A DNA stretch of 6,073 nucleotides from an uncultured Collinsella sp. (GCA_902494685.1 CABUUE010000096.1:1-6073); one strand, 5' to 3'. Counted from the first letter of the stretch, positions 1 through 5,981 are shown. The notes: generated from the letters alone by a model not told the origin. Translations and numbers: made by a program.

Positions 1-1961
1 ATCTGGCGGTCGTCGCAGCCGATCTGTGCCAGCACACGATAGCTGCGGCTGCCGTCGGCCACGTTGGAGAGCTGCTGGATCGACAGAATCGCCGTGCATG
101 CAACGACCAATACAAAGCCGATGTAGATGGCTAGGTAGCTAATAAGACCGTTCATTTGCGCTGCTTGCGTGTACATCTCGGAGCGTGTGATAAAGATTCC
201 CCACGACCCCGGCTCCTTGCCGTCAACGAGCAGATTGTCGAGCAGAGTGTGTTTAATGCTCTCGTCTGCCTCGGTCGTATCCATCCCCTGTTTGTAGTTA
301 ACGAGCAGGCTACTGGAATACGGCTGCAGATTAAGCTGGGACAACAGCTCGTCGGCAACGACGACGGTACCCGGATTGCTGCCCATCGCCGAGTTGGCGA
401 TGGCCGCCGTATCTTCGTCCGACTTATCGGTTGCGGGCTTGAGCGTATGCCCGCCCAAGGTAAGGGCATGGCCGCCAGCCATATACTTGGTGTACAGGTC
501 GACCAGCTCGCCGCCCATATCACATGTGAGCAGATACTGGTCGTGACCGATGTGCACCGGCTCCTCGCCCATCATCTGACGCAGTTTGTTGTACTGGCTC
601 GCCGGCGTCACAAACAGACCCATCGTATCGGCATTGCTACCCCCGAATGCCTTGGGAAGCTTTTCGCCCATGGTCTTGCACATCTCACTTGGGGTCACCG
701 AAGGATTCGAGCCGCCAAATGGGTAACTCAGATACGAATCGATCTGCACATGCTCACCGGCAACATCGGCGATATCGACCTTCTTGCCGGTCCCGTCGTT
801 GTTGTCCGCCGACTTGCCCTTGCCGTGCCATGCAGGGTACAAATCGACCGTTGTATCGGCCAACACCATGCGATCGGCCTCAGACGGATTGACATACCCT
901 TTGTACCCTTTGTAGTAGTCGAGCGTATCGGGCGTGTAATAGACATACGTCTGAGACACGTCAACAGGGTTGTAGCGCTCCAGGTTTTCGTTCATCACGT
1001 TGGCAATTGACATACCGCACGTCACCGAGGTGATGGCCAAAAACAGGAGCATCGCGATGACGCCCATCGAAAAGCACACCGTGTTGACCTTGGCCGCAAG
1101 CTGGCGCACGGTAAACATGTTGAGACCGCGCCAATACACGCCGCGCAGGCTCTGCAGCAGCTTGATGAGCATGCCCGAGAGTCCCCAGAACAGGGCAAAG
1201 GTGCCCACGGTAACCATAGCGGTCGTAATACCAAACTGGTTCATGGCCTCTTGCAGCTTGCTGTCCGTCGCGGTTAGCGGGAACCCATCACGTAGCAGAC
1301 GGTAATAGGCCACGCCCACAAGCACCACGCCCACGGCAAAAATGGCAATCGCGATCCAGGGGTTGCGTGTCTTGATGCTCTCGTTGCGACGCTCGGCACC
1401 CATAAGCTCGATGAGTTTGGTACGACGCACGGCGCGAAGGTTCAGCAGTAGCGTGAGCACAAACATCACGAGCATGCAGGCAAGGGTCAGGCTGAACGCA
1501 TGCACCGAGAAAAAGAAGTGGAAATTGGCGATCTGTGTCATAAAGAGCGAGGCCGTAAAGAACGTCATGAGCTGGGAGAGTCCCACGCCCAGCACAATGC
1601 CGGCGACAAAGGCGCCGACCGAGACGATCACCGTCTCGAGCGCCATGATCGTGGCGACGCGCCCGCGCCCCATGCCGAGCACCTGGTACAGGCCAAACTC
1701 CTTCTTGCGGCGTTTCATGATGAAGTTATTGGCGTACACCATCAAAAAGGCCATGACACCGGCCAAAAAGTACGTCAGGTCGCCGAGCATGCTGCCCATA
1801 ACCTGCGCCAAGCCCTCTTCATCGATTCCGGCGATGTCGACCTGCATCGAGATGGTGTTAAAGGCATAGAAGACCGTGACGCCCAAGGTGAGCGTCAAAA
1901 GGTAGACGAGGTAGTCGCGGCCGGCGCGGCGGACGTTGCCCCAAGCGAGTTTACAGAGCAT
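1..1961 (-). CDS. BceB-type ABC transporter permease (FtsX/MacB fold), C-terminus cut by window edge
   Basis: Membrane subunit of a peptide-antibiotic sensing and detoxifying ABC transporter. My translation of the minus strand from ATG 1961 stays open for 653 codons to the edge. Predicted helices lie at about 18-38, 61-80, 108-132, 152-177, 202-221, 247-270, 293-316 and 605-630. A large extracellular domain of about 285 residues (318-604) sits between helices 7 and 8, which is the BceB hallmark topology. After helix 2 comes the charged cytoplasmic stretch NNFIMKRRKKEFGLYQVLGM (79-98), typical of the family. After helix 8 comes LSNVADGSRSYRVLAQIG, matching the BceB coupling loop. Helices 9 and 10, perhaps 100 residues, lie outside the window. 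The start overlaps the end of the ATPase gene by 11 nt (ATGCTCTGTAA), with GGTGAGGG just upstream as ribosome site, so the two are translationally coupled. The extracellular domain looks somewhat larger than in characterised BceB. The substrate cannot be told from sequence. Confidence 0.93.
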   Translation of the reverse strand, partial: MLCKLAWGNVRRAGRDYLVYLLTLTLGVTVFYAFNTISMQVDIAGIDEEGLAQVMGSMLGDLTYFLAGVMAFLMVYANNFIMKRRKKEFGLYQVLGMGRGRVATIMALETVIVSVGAFVAGIVLGVGLSQLMTFFTASLFMTQIANFHFFFSVHAFSLTLACMLVMFVLTLLLNLRAVRRTKLIELMGAERRNESIKTRNPWIAIAIFAVGVVLVGVAYYRLLRDGFPLTATDSKLQEAMNQFGITTAMVTVGTFALFWGLSGMLIKLLQSLRGVYWRGLNMFTVRQLAAKVNTVCFSMGVIAMLLFLAITSVTCGMSIANVMNENLERYNPVDVSQTYVYYTPDTLDYYKGYKGYVNPSEADRMVLADTTVDLYPAWHGKGKSADNNDGTGKKVDIADVAGEHVQIDSYLSYPFGGSNPSVTPSEMCKTMGEKLPKAFGGSNADTMGLFVTPASQYNKLRQMMGEEPVHIGHDQYLLTCDMGGELVDLYTKYMAGGHALTLGGHTLKPATDKSDEDTAAIANSAMGSNPGTVVVADELLSQLNLQPYSSSLLVNYKQGMDTTEADESIKHTLLDNLLVDGKEPGSWGIFITRSEMYTQAAQMNGLISYLAIYIGFVLVVACTAILSIQQLSNVADGSRSYRVLAQIGCDDRQ

Positions 1962-2736
1962 CGGAGCCCTCACCGCCCATCATGGCAACGACCTCCATAA
2001 TGCGGTCGAAGAACTCTCGGCGGTCGGTGTCGCCACGGCGCAGCTCGGTGAAGATCTTGCCGTCGCGGATAAACAACACGCGGCTCGTGTAGCTGGCAGC
2101 AAAGCTGTCATGCGTGACCATGAGCACGGTGGCGCGCAGGCGGCGATTGAGGGCCTCCAGGCTCTCGAGCAGCAGGCGGGCGCTCTTGGAATCGAGGGCG
2201 CCGGTGGGCTCGTCGGCCATGATCATGGTGGGATCGGTTACGAGCGCGCGAGCCGCGGCAACGCGCTGCTGCTGACCGCCGGACATCTGGTAGGGATACT
2301 TGTCGAGCACCTGACTGATGGAGAGGCGCGCTGCCACATCCTGCACGCGGGTTGAGATCTCTGCCGAGTTTGTGCGGGCGATGGTGAGCGGCAGGGCGAT
2401 GTTCTCGCGTGCCGTGAGCGTATCGAGCAGGTTGGAGTCCTGGAAGATAAAGCCGAGCTCCTCGCGGCGGAACTGCGAAAGCTTAGCCTGCTTCATGCGC
2501 GTCACGTCCTGCCCGTTGATGCGGATCGTGCCGCTCGTGGCGCTATCGATGGTCGAAACGCAGTTGAGCAACGTCGACTTGCCCGAGCCCGAAGCGCCCA
2601 TGATGCCCACGAATTCGCCGCGGTTGACCGTAAAGTTGACATCGTTGAGCGCGCGGGTCACGTTGCCTAGCGCTCCGTATACCTTTTCGAGATGCGCGAC
2701 CTCCAGTACCGGGGTCGCCATGTGCGTGGTTTGCAT
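1951..2736 (-). CDS. BceA-type ABC transporter ATP-binding protein
   Basis: Cytoplasmic ATPase (261 aa) that powers the adjacent FtsX-type permease. All nucleotide-binding motifs are present in order: Walker A GASGSGKST (47-55), Q-loop Gln99 in GFIFQD, signature MSGGQQQR (151-158), Walker B MIMADE with catalytic Glu176, D-loop GALD (179-182) and H-loop His209 in MVTHD. The 'MSGGQQQRVAAARAL' and 'ADEPTGALDSKS' stretches are typical of the MacB/LolD/BceA branch. Length is normal for the family. The start at 2736 is chosen because AGAAAGGA (2750-2743) lies 6 nt upstream. A second Met at residue 6 (2721) lacks such a site. It is the first gene of a two-gene operon with the permease. A BceRS-like two-component system would be expected nearby but is not in the window. 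Confidence 0.96.
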   Translation of the reverse strand: MQTTHMATPVLEVAHLEKVYGALGNVTRALNDVNFTVNRGEFVGIMGASGSGKSTLLNCVSTIDSATSGTIRINGQDVTRMKQAKLSQFRREELGFIFQDSNLLDTLTARENIALPLTIARTNSAEISTRVQDVAARLSISQVLDKYPYQMSGGQQQRVAAARALVTDPTMIMADEPTGALDSKSARLLLESLEALNRRLRATVLMVTHDSFAASYTSRVLFIRDGKIFTELRRGDTDRREFFDRIMEVVAMMGGEGSDAL

Positions 2737-2768
2737 ACCGAGTCCTTTCTTGCAATTAGTCTACGGCA

Positions 2769-2774
2769 TCTATA
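2769..2774 (-). promoter_or_regulatory. Candidate -10 box (TATAGA) for the ABC transporter operon
   Basis: On the minus strand TATAGA (2774-2769) would place the transcript start near 2762, about 26 nt before the ATPase ATG and upstream of its Shine-Dalgarno. The sequence 17 nt further upstream (TAGCCG) is a poor -35 match. That would fit an activator-dependent promoter using the half-site cluster at 2810-2837, but this is inference. Confidence 0.35.
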
Positions 2775-2819
2775 GTCGCAAGAAGACGAGTCGGCTACCA
2801 TCGATATGACTTACGCTTG

Positions 2820-2837
2820 CCTTACCGTTGTGTAAGG
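2820..2837. promoter_or_regulatory. Inverted repeat CCTTAC-N6-GTAAGG, candidate regulator-binding site
   Basis: Perfect 6-bp arms (2820-2825 and 2832-2837) sit in the divergent region between the ABC operon and the Nudix-Vsr gene. Read as TTACC-GTTG-TGTAA (2822-2835), it differs at one arm base from the TnACA-N4-TGTAA pattern that I recall for BceR-like response regulators. A further CTTAC at 2810-2814 lies exactly 11 bp before the second CTTAC, so three half-sites fall on one helical face. The centre is about 92 bp upstream of the ATPase start codon. The arms are also close to the Nudix-Vsr start, so the site could serve either gene. Confidence 0.4.
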
Positions 2838-2840
2838 TAC

Positions 2841-2852
2841 GGGTAGCTACCC
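2841..2852. repeat. Perfect 12-bp palindrome GGGTAGCTACCC
   Basis: A fully self-complementary 12-mer lies 3 bp after the CTTAC/GTAAG inverted repeat and 32 bp before the TTG start of the Nudix-Vsr gene. It could be a dimeric regulator site or part of a leader hairpin. Nothing in the sequence separates these options. Confidence 0.4.
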
Positions 2853-2870
2853 TGCCGCGTGTTGATGTTG

Positions 2871-2878
2871 AGAGAGGA
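2871..2878 (+). promoter_or_regulatory. Shine-Dalgarno that fixes a TTG start for the Nudix-Vsr gene
   Basis: AGAGAGGA ends 6 nt before TTG 2885, the standard spacing. The frame stays open upstream to TTG 2828, but that start has no ribosome site. The 19 extra residues it would add also precede the point where Nudix homology begins (KTVHVAAGII). Confidence 0.75.
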
Positions 2879-2884
2879 CTCCTG

Positions 2885-3874
2885 TTGAAGACTGTTCATG
2901 TTGCCGCTGGGATCATTCGCAAGGAAGGATCTGACGAGCTGCTTGCCGTGCAGCGCGGCTACGGCGACATGCAGGGACTTTGGGAGTTCCCCGGCGGCAA
3001 GCTCATGCGCGGCGAGACACCCGAAGACGCCGTGCGCCGCGAGCTCATGGAAGAGCTGCAGGTAAAAGTCACCAACCTGCGCGATTTCTATACCGTTGAG
3101 TACGACTACCCCGATTTCCATCTCTCCATGGAGTGCTACTACTGCTCGCTGGCCGATGAATCCGATGAGCCTCAGAAGCACGACCGTCAACTCGATATCC
3201 GCTGGATTCCGCGCACCTCGCTTGCCACGGTTGAGTGGATGCCCGCCGACAAAGGGCTTATCGATGCTCTGATTGAGTTGAAGGAAGATCGGCTTGAGGC
3301 CAACGGCACTGCCAACGACGCCGAGGCCACCACGACCGACGAGCCCGCCACCAAACCCAAGCGCGCACCTAAGCGCCGTAGCAAAAAACGCCCCAAGCCT
3401 GGCCTGCTGGACGGCATCGACACCTCGGACCTTTCCGCCGACGAGCGTGAACTCGTGCGCCGTCGCGCCGCCATCAAAAAGTCCATGAAGGGCAACAAGC
3501 GTGCGAACACAAAGCCCGAGCTGCTCGTACGTCAGCGCCTGCGGGCCGCGGGCCTTACGGGCTATCGTTTGGAATGGAAGGTACCCGGCAAGCCCGACAT
3601 CGCCTTCCCCGGGCGCAAGATCGCCATCTTCGTCAACGGCTGCTTTTGGCACCGCTGCCCCAAATGTAACCCTAGCCAGCCCAAGCGCAACGTTGAGTTT
3701 TGGGAGGCAAAGTTCCGTCGCAACGTCGAGCGCGACCGCGCTGCCGTGGCAGCACTCACTCAAATGGGCTGGACGCCTATAACCATCTGGGAATGCGAGC
3801 TCAAAAAGGACCGCATCGACGCCACGATGGAAAAGGTCATCGAACAAGTACGCGCCGCCGCACCGCAGCGCTAG
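2885..3874 (+). CDS. Nudix hydrolase - Vsr mismatch endonuclease fusion protein
   Basis: A 329-aa cytoplasmic protein with two enzyme domains. Residues 1-135 are a MutT/NudG-like Nudix domain: GLWEFPGGK (31-39) and the Nudix box G38-x5-E44-x7-R52-E53-L-x-E56-E57-x-Q59-V60, with Gln replacing the usual last Gly. Such enzymes hydrolyse damaged or modified (d)NTPs to the monophosphate and PPi. Residues 138-175 form an Ala/Thr/Asp then Lys/Arg/Pro-rich linker. Residues 185-325 are a full Vsr domain, which nicks 5' of T in T:G mismatches. By comparison with E. coli Vsr, Glu212 matches Glu25, Asp238 (PGKPD) the catalytic Asp51, NGCFWH (251-256) the intercalating Phe/Trp loop and His69, and Cys253, Cys258, Cys261 and Cys304 (WEC) the zinc site. 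Asn251 replaces E. coli His64, which I believe is common in homologs. The start is TTG 2885. No Dcm methyltransferase is visible nearby. The substrate of each half is inferred from family only. Confidence 0.92.
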   Translation: MKTVHVAAGIIRKEGSDELLAVQRGYGDMQGLWEFPGGKLMRGETPEDAVRRELMEELQVKVTNLRDFYTVEYDYPDFHLSMECYYCSLADESDEPQKHDRQLDIRWIPRTSLATVEWMPADKGLIDALIELKEDRLEANGTANDAEATTTDEPATKPKRAPKRRSKKRPKPGLLDGIDTSDLSADERELVRRRAAIKKSMKGNKRANTKPELLVRQRLRAAGLTGYRLEWKVPGKPDIAFPGRKIAIFVNGCFWHRCPKCNPSQPKRNVEFWEAKFRRNVERDRAAVAALTQMGWTPITIWECELKKDRIDATMEKVIEQVRAAAPQR

Positions 3875-4048
3875 GAACGAGCCGTCCACACGCCCCACAC
3901 AGGCAAGCCACATCCGCGCCACAAACCTTAGAAAGCCCTTAAGCCCCCAACCTTTCAAAAGTGTTACTCGATACCTCTGACCTGCAGTTTCATCGTAATA
4001 CCAAACCAGGTTAAGCCTTTCTTTAGCGCTTCTTTGCAGCAGCCGCGG

Positions 4049-4054
4049 CATAAT
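4049..4054 (+). promoter_or_regulatory. Candidate -10 box CATAAT upstream of the small ORF
   Basis: CATAAT matches TATAAT at five of six positions and would start a transcript near 4061, right at the foot of the 4063-4092 hairpin. No good -35 lies 16-18 nt upstream. The box also sits inside a short GGCA/TGCC inverted repeat (4047-4060). Confidence 0.3.
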
Positions 4055-4062
4055 ACTGCCAA

Positions 4063-4092
4063 CGCACGGGACCTAGCAGCACACCCCGTGCG
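4063..4092 (+). repeat. 8-bp GC-rich hairpin CGCACGGG/CCCGTGCG
   Basis: Perfect arms 4063-4070 and 4085-4092 enclose a 14-nt loop. Four T (4098-4101) follow after CAACC, too few and too far for a strong rho-independent terminator. The structure ends 20 nt before the small ORF's ribosome site, so a 5'-leader structure is as likely as a weak terminator for upstream transcription. Confidence 0.5.
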
Positions 4093-4128
4093 CAACCTTT
4101 TGGTGGACATCGAGGAGGCCGCATAAGC

Positions 4129-4338
4129 ATGCATTCTTCCAATGACGCAACACAGCAGCCATCCCTAAAACATGCAGACCTTTTCTCCTTCCCCCCGACA
4201 CAGAGAGACAGCCTCCTCGACTCCCCCACCACAAAAGCCAAACGCTCAACCGACCAGAGCCACAACTTGCGAGCATCGTTCGAAAAGCTCCAAGCATCCC
4301 TAGACAAGGCGTTCCCCGAACAGGCAAGAGCAATCTAA
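4129..4338 (+). CDS. Possible small hypothetical protein (69 aa)
   Basis: I do not recognise this protein. It starts with ATG 4129 behind GAGGAGG (4112-4118), a strong ribosome site at a slightly long spacing of 10 nt. The product is hydrophilic, rich in Ser, Gln, Ala and Lys, with no membrane segment or signal peptide. The C-terminal third (about 46-66, LRASFEKLQASLDKAF) could form an amphipathic helix. Its third codon positions are mostly G or C but less so than in the Nudix-Vsr gene, so coding evidence is modest. It ends 25 nt before the AraC-family gene on the same strand. It could be a real small protein, a leader peptide, or chance. Confidence 0.42.
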   Translation: MHSSNDATQQPSLKHADLFSFPPTQRDSLLDSPTTKAKRSTDQSHNLRASFEKLQASLDKAFPEQARAI

Positions 4339-4351
4339 GCCCATCGCGCCT

Positions 4352-4357
4352 TATACT
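4352..4357 (+). promoter_or_regulatory. TATACT -10 box placed for leaderless transcription of the AraC gene
   Basis: TATACT matches the -10 consensus at five of six positions. Six bases separate it from ATG 4364, so the expected +1 is the A of the start codon. No purine-rich ribosome site precedes the ATG. A -35 is not evident (AGCAAT at 17 nt spacing), which is common for actinobacterial leaderless promoters. Confidence 0.55.
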
Positions 4358-4363
4358 GATGCC

Positions 4364-5302
4364 ATGCGAAACATGGATCACATAGAATTGCACCGCGGAG
4401 GACGCGAGGAAGCGTTTCCCGAGACCGCCGAAGACTGGCCCTATATTGCCGAACGCGCAGAATTCGCTCGCTATCCGGGCAATTCCGTCCCCTGGCACTG
4501 GCATTCCGAAGTTGAGCTTTTCTACATGGAGCAGGGAGCGATTGACTATCGAACGCGCGCGGCTCATGAGCACGTACGCTTTGAGGAAGGGTCCGCCGGC
4601 TTTATCAACGGCGGCGTTTTGCACAGCACGCTGCAATCACCCAATTCGGCGCCAGCCATTCAAATGCTGCATATCTTTCAGCCGTCGATGCTCGGCGATC
4701 CCGCGGGACGCCTCCAAAAGCGCTATATCAATCCTTTGCTGCAATGTCGAGGCGTCGATGTGCTCAAATGGTCGCCCACCAACCCCGACGATATGCCCTT
4801 TATCGATTTGCTGAAGAGCTCCTTTAGCCACGACCTTCAACGGCCGCAGAACGAGATGGCGCTTCGGAATAGCTTGTCAGAGCTCTGGATTCAGATTTAC
4901 GCCAAGGCCGAACCGCTCTTTTCCTCCGACAACGCCTCTTGGATGACCAACCGCGACGTACAGTTCAAGGCAATCCTGGACTATATCCGCGCAAACTATG
5001 CAGCCGCTATAGATGTGCCCCAGATGGCATCTGCAGCCGGCGTAAGCGAAAGAGAGTGTTACCGCATTATCGAAGCTTGCGCAGGAACGACCCCGGCGGC
5101 ATATCTGCGCGCATACCGCGTAAATCGTGCTTGCGAACTTTTGGCACACACCACGCGAACGGTCCAGACAGTCGCGCGCCAATGCGGCTTTGCGACAGCA
5201 AGCCATCTTGGCCAGGTATTTAAAGAACAAATGGGGTGCACTCCTTCGAGCTATCGAGCAGCGAGGCAGAATCTCGATAGCACCAGGCAGAAATCCCGCT
5301 AG
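4364..5302 (+). CDS. AraC-family transcriptional regulator with N-terminal cupin sensor domain
   Basis: A 312-aa cytoplasmic DNA-binding regulator. The N-terminal half is a cupin-like ligand domain: PWHWHSEVELFYMEQG (43-58) carries the H-x-H...E pattern (His45, His47, Glu51), and a second strand holds GGVLHS (His87). Sugar- or small-molecule-responsive AraC regulators have this layout. Residues about 200-300 form the double helix-turn-helix of the HTH_18 type. The first helix-turn-helix is near DVPQMASAAGVSERECYRII (217-236) and the second near TVQTVARQCGFATASHLGQV (266-285), followed by the usual F-K-x-x-x-G-x-T/S-P-x-x-Y-R signature (FKEQMGCTPSSYR, 286-298). Length is normal for the family. 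The likely target is the HAD gene 56 nt downstream or genes beyond the window, but the inducer cannot be predicted. The start has no Shine-Dalgarno and is probably leaderless. Met4 (4373) is a less likely alternative. Confidence 0.94.
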   Translation: MRNMDHIELHRGGREEAFPETAEDWPYIAERAEFARYPGNSVPWHWHSEVELFYMEQGAIDYRTRAAHEHVRFEEGSAGFINGGVLHSTLQSPNSAPAIQMLHIFQPSMLGDPAGRLQKRYINPLLQCRGVDVLKWSPTNPDDMPFIDLLKSSFSHDLQRPQNEMALRNSLSELWIQIYAKAEPLFSSDNASWMTNRDVQFKAILDYIRANYAAAIDVPQMASAAGVSERECYRIIEACAGTTPAAYLRAYRVNRACELLAHTTRTVQTVARQCGFATASHLGQVFKEQMGCTPSSYRAARQNLDSTRQKSR

Positions 5303-5358
5303 CCTTTCTTCTGTCACCGCATCAAACTTGCAGGCAAACAACAGAGAGGAGCAACCAT

Positions 5359-5964
5359 ATGAAGCACTTTGACCATATCGTATTTGACGTTGATGGGACA
5401 TTGGCAGATACAGAAGAAAGCGTTCTATCATCGCTTGTCCAGATTGTCCAAGAAGAGACCGGCAAAACGCTCCCCCGACACGAGCTTGAATTTGCCCTCG
5501 GCATACCCGGCAAGGATGCCCTTGAGAAACTTGGAATCTACTCACAGGCAACGCTGGATCGCTGGTGCCAAGTTGCCGCCAGCTTTAAAAGCACCATCAG
5601 CGTGTTTCCCGGCTTGCACGAAGTTATCGCAACACTCTCCGACAACGGCTGCAAACTTGGCATCGTCTCCTCACGTGCGCGCGACGAATACACAGAAGAA
5701 ATTGCACCCCTTGGCTTCGATAAGTATTTTGAGCACATCATCCTTGTCGAAGACACAACCGAACATAAACCCGCGCCCGCACCCATGCTCGAATATCTCC
5801 GACGTGCGGGCGCGAATCCTGGCAACGTCGTCTACGTTGGCGACACCGTCTACGACGAACAATGCGCAACTTCAGCAGGGGTCAGTTTTGCCAGAGCAGC
5901 ATGGGGATCACACCAAGATTCCCAAATGCCACCTACAACCTCAAAACCCCCAACGACCTGTTAA
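5359..5964 (+). CDS. HAD-superfamily hydrolase (phosphoglycolate phosphatase-like), probable 3' frameshift
   Basis: A 201-aa soluble phosphatase as read. HAD motifs are complete: motif I DVDGTLADT (nucleophile Asp10, acid/base Asp12), a helical C1 cap at about 16-80, motif II VSS (Ser104), motif III Lys137 in HKPAP and motif IV VGDTVYD (Asp162, Asp166). This matches Gph/beta-phosphoglucomutase-like enzymes; the substrate is not predictable. ATG 5359 follows AGGAG (5347-5351) by 7 nt. The C-terminus turns odd after AAWGSHQD: the last residues SQMPPTTSKPPTTC resemble no HAD tail. Skipping to the frame starting at CCA 5922 gives PNATYNLKTPNDLLTLTTK and stop at 5981, a typical HAD ending. A 1-nt deletion near 5920 is therefore likely, and the intact protein would be about 207 aa. 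All catalytic motifs precede the shift, so activity may survive. It may be cotranscribed with the AraC gene. Confidence 0.9.
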   Translation: MKHFDHIVFDVDGTLADTEESVLSSLVQIVQEETGKTLPRHELEFALGIPGKDALEKLGIYSQATLDRWCQVAASFKSTISVFPGLHEVIATLSDNGCKLGIVSSRARDEYTEEIAPLGFDKYFEHIILVEDTTEHKPAPAPMLEYLRRAGANPGNVVYVGDTVYDEQCATSAGVSFARAAWGSHQDSQMPPTTSKPPTTC

Positions 5965-5981
5965 CCCTAACAACCAAGTAA

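Larger units (their letters stand above)
3875..4128. other. Intergenic region between the Nudix-Vsr gene and the small ORF
   Basis: These 254 nt have no convincing gene on either strand and no clear rho-independent terminator after the Nudix-Vsr stop. The only weak inverted pair there is GAAAG/CTTTC around 3931-3956. The right part holds a CATAAT box, an 8-bp hairpin and a GAGGAGG ribosome site leading into the small ORF. The stretch at about 3955-4030 is lower in GC than the flanks. Confidence 0.6.

Noticed and set aside
156..1010. Plus-strand ORF of 284 aa
   Set aside because: It mirrors the permease gene, whose minus-strand translation has the BceB topology and motifs. The plus-strand product is a shadow.
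2828..2884. Upstream TTG start adding 19 residues to the Nudix-Vsr protein
   Set aside because: No Shine-Dalgarno precedes 2828, it lies inside the inverted repeat, and the added residues lie outside the Nudix fold. TTG 2885 has an ideally placed AGAGAGGA.
2822..4051. Long minus-strand ORF (409 aa) covering the Nudix-Vsr gene
   Set aside because: It is antisense to a gene with two clear enzyme domains. Its translation shows no recognisable domain and it has no convincing ribosome site; long antisense frames are common in GC-rich DNA.
4073..4636. Minus-strand ORF of 187 aa over the small ORF and the AraC start
   Set aside because: No ribosome site, no recognisable motif, and it overlaps the well-supported cupin region of the AraC gene.
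4877..5551. Minus-strand ORF of 224 aa spanning the AraC-HAD junction
   Set aside because: It overlaps two well-supported genes on the other strand and shows no domain.
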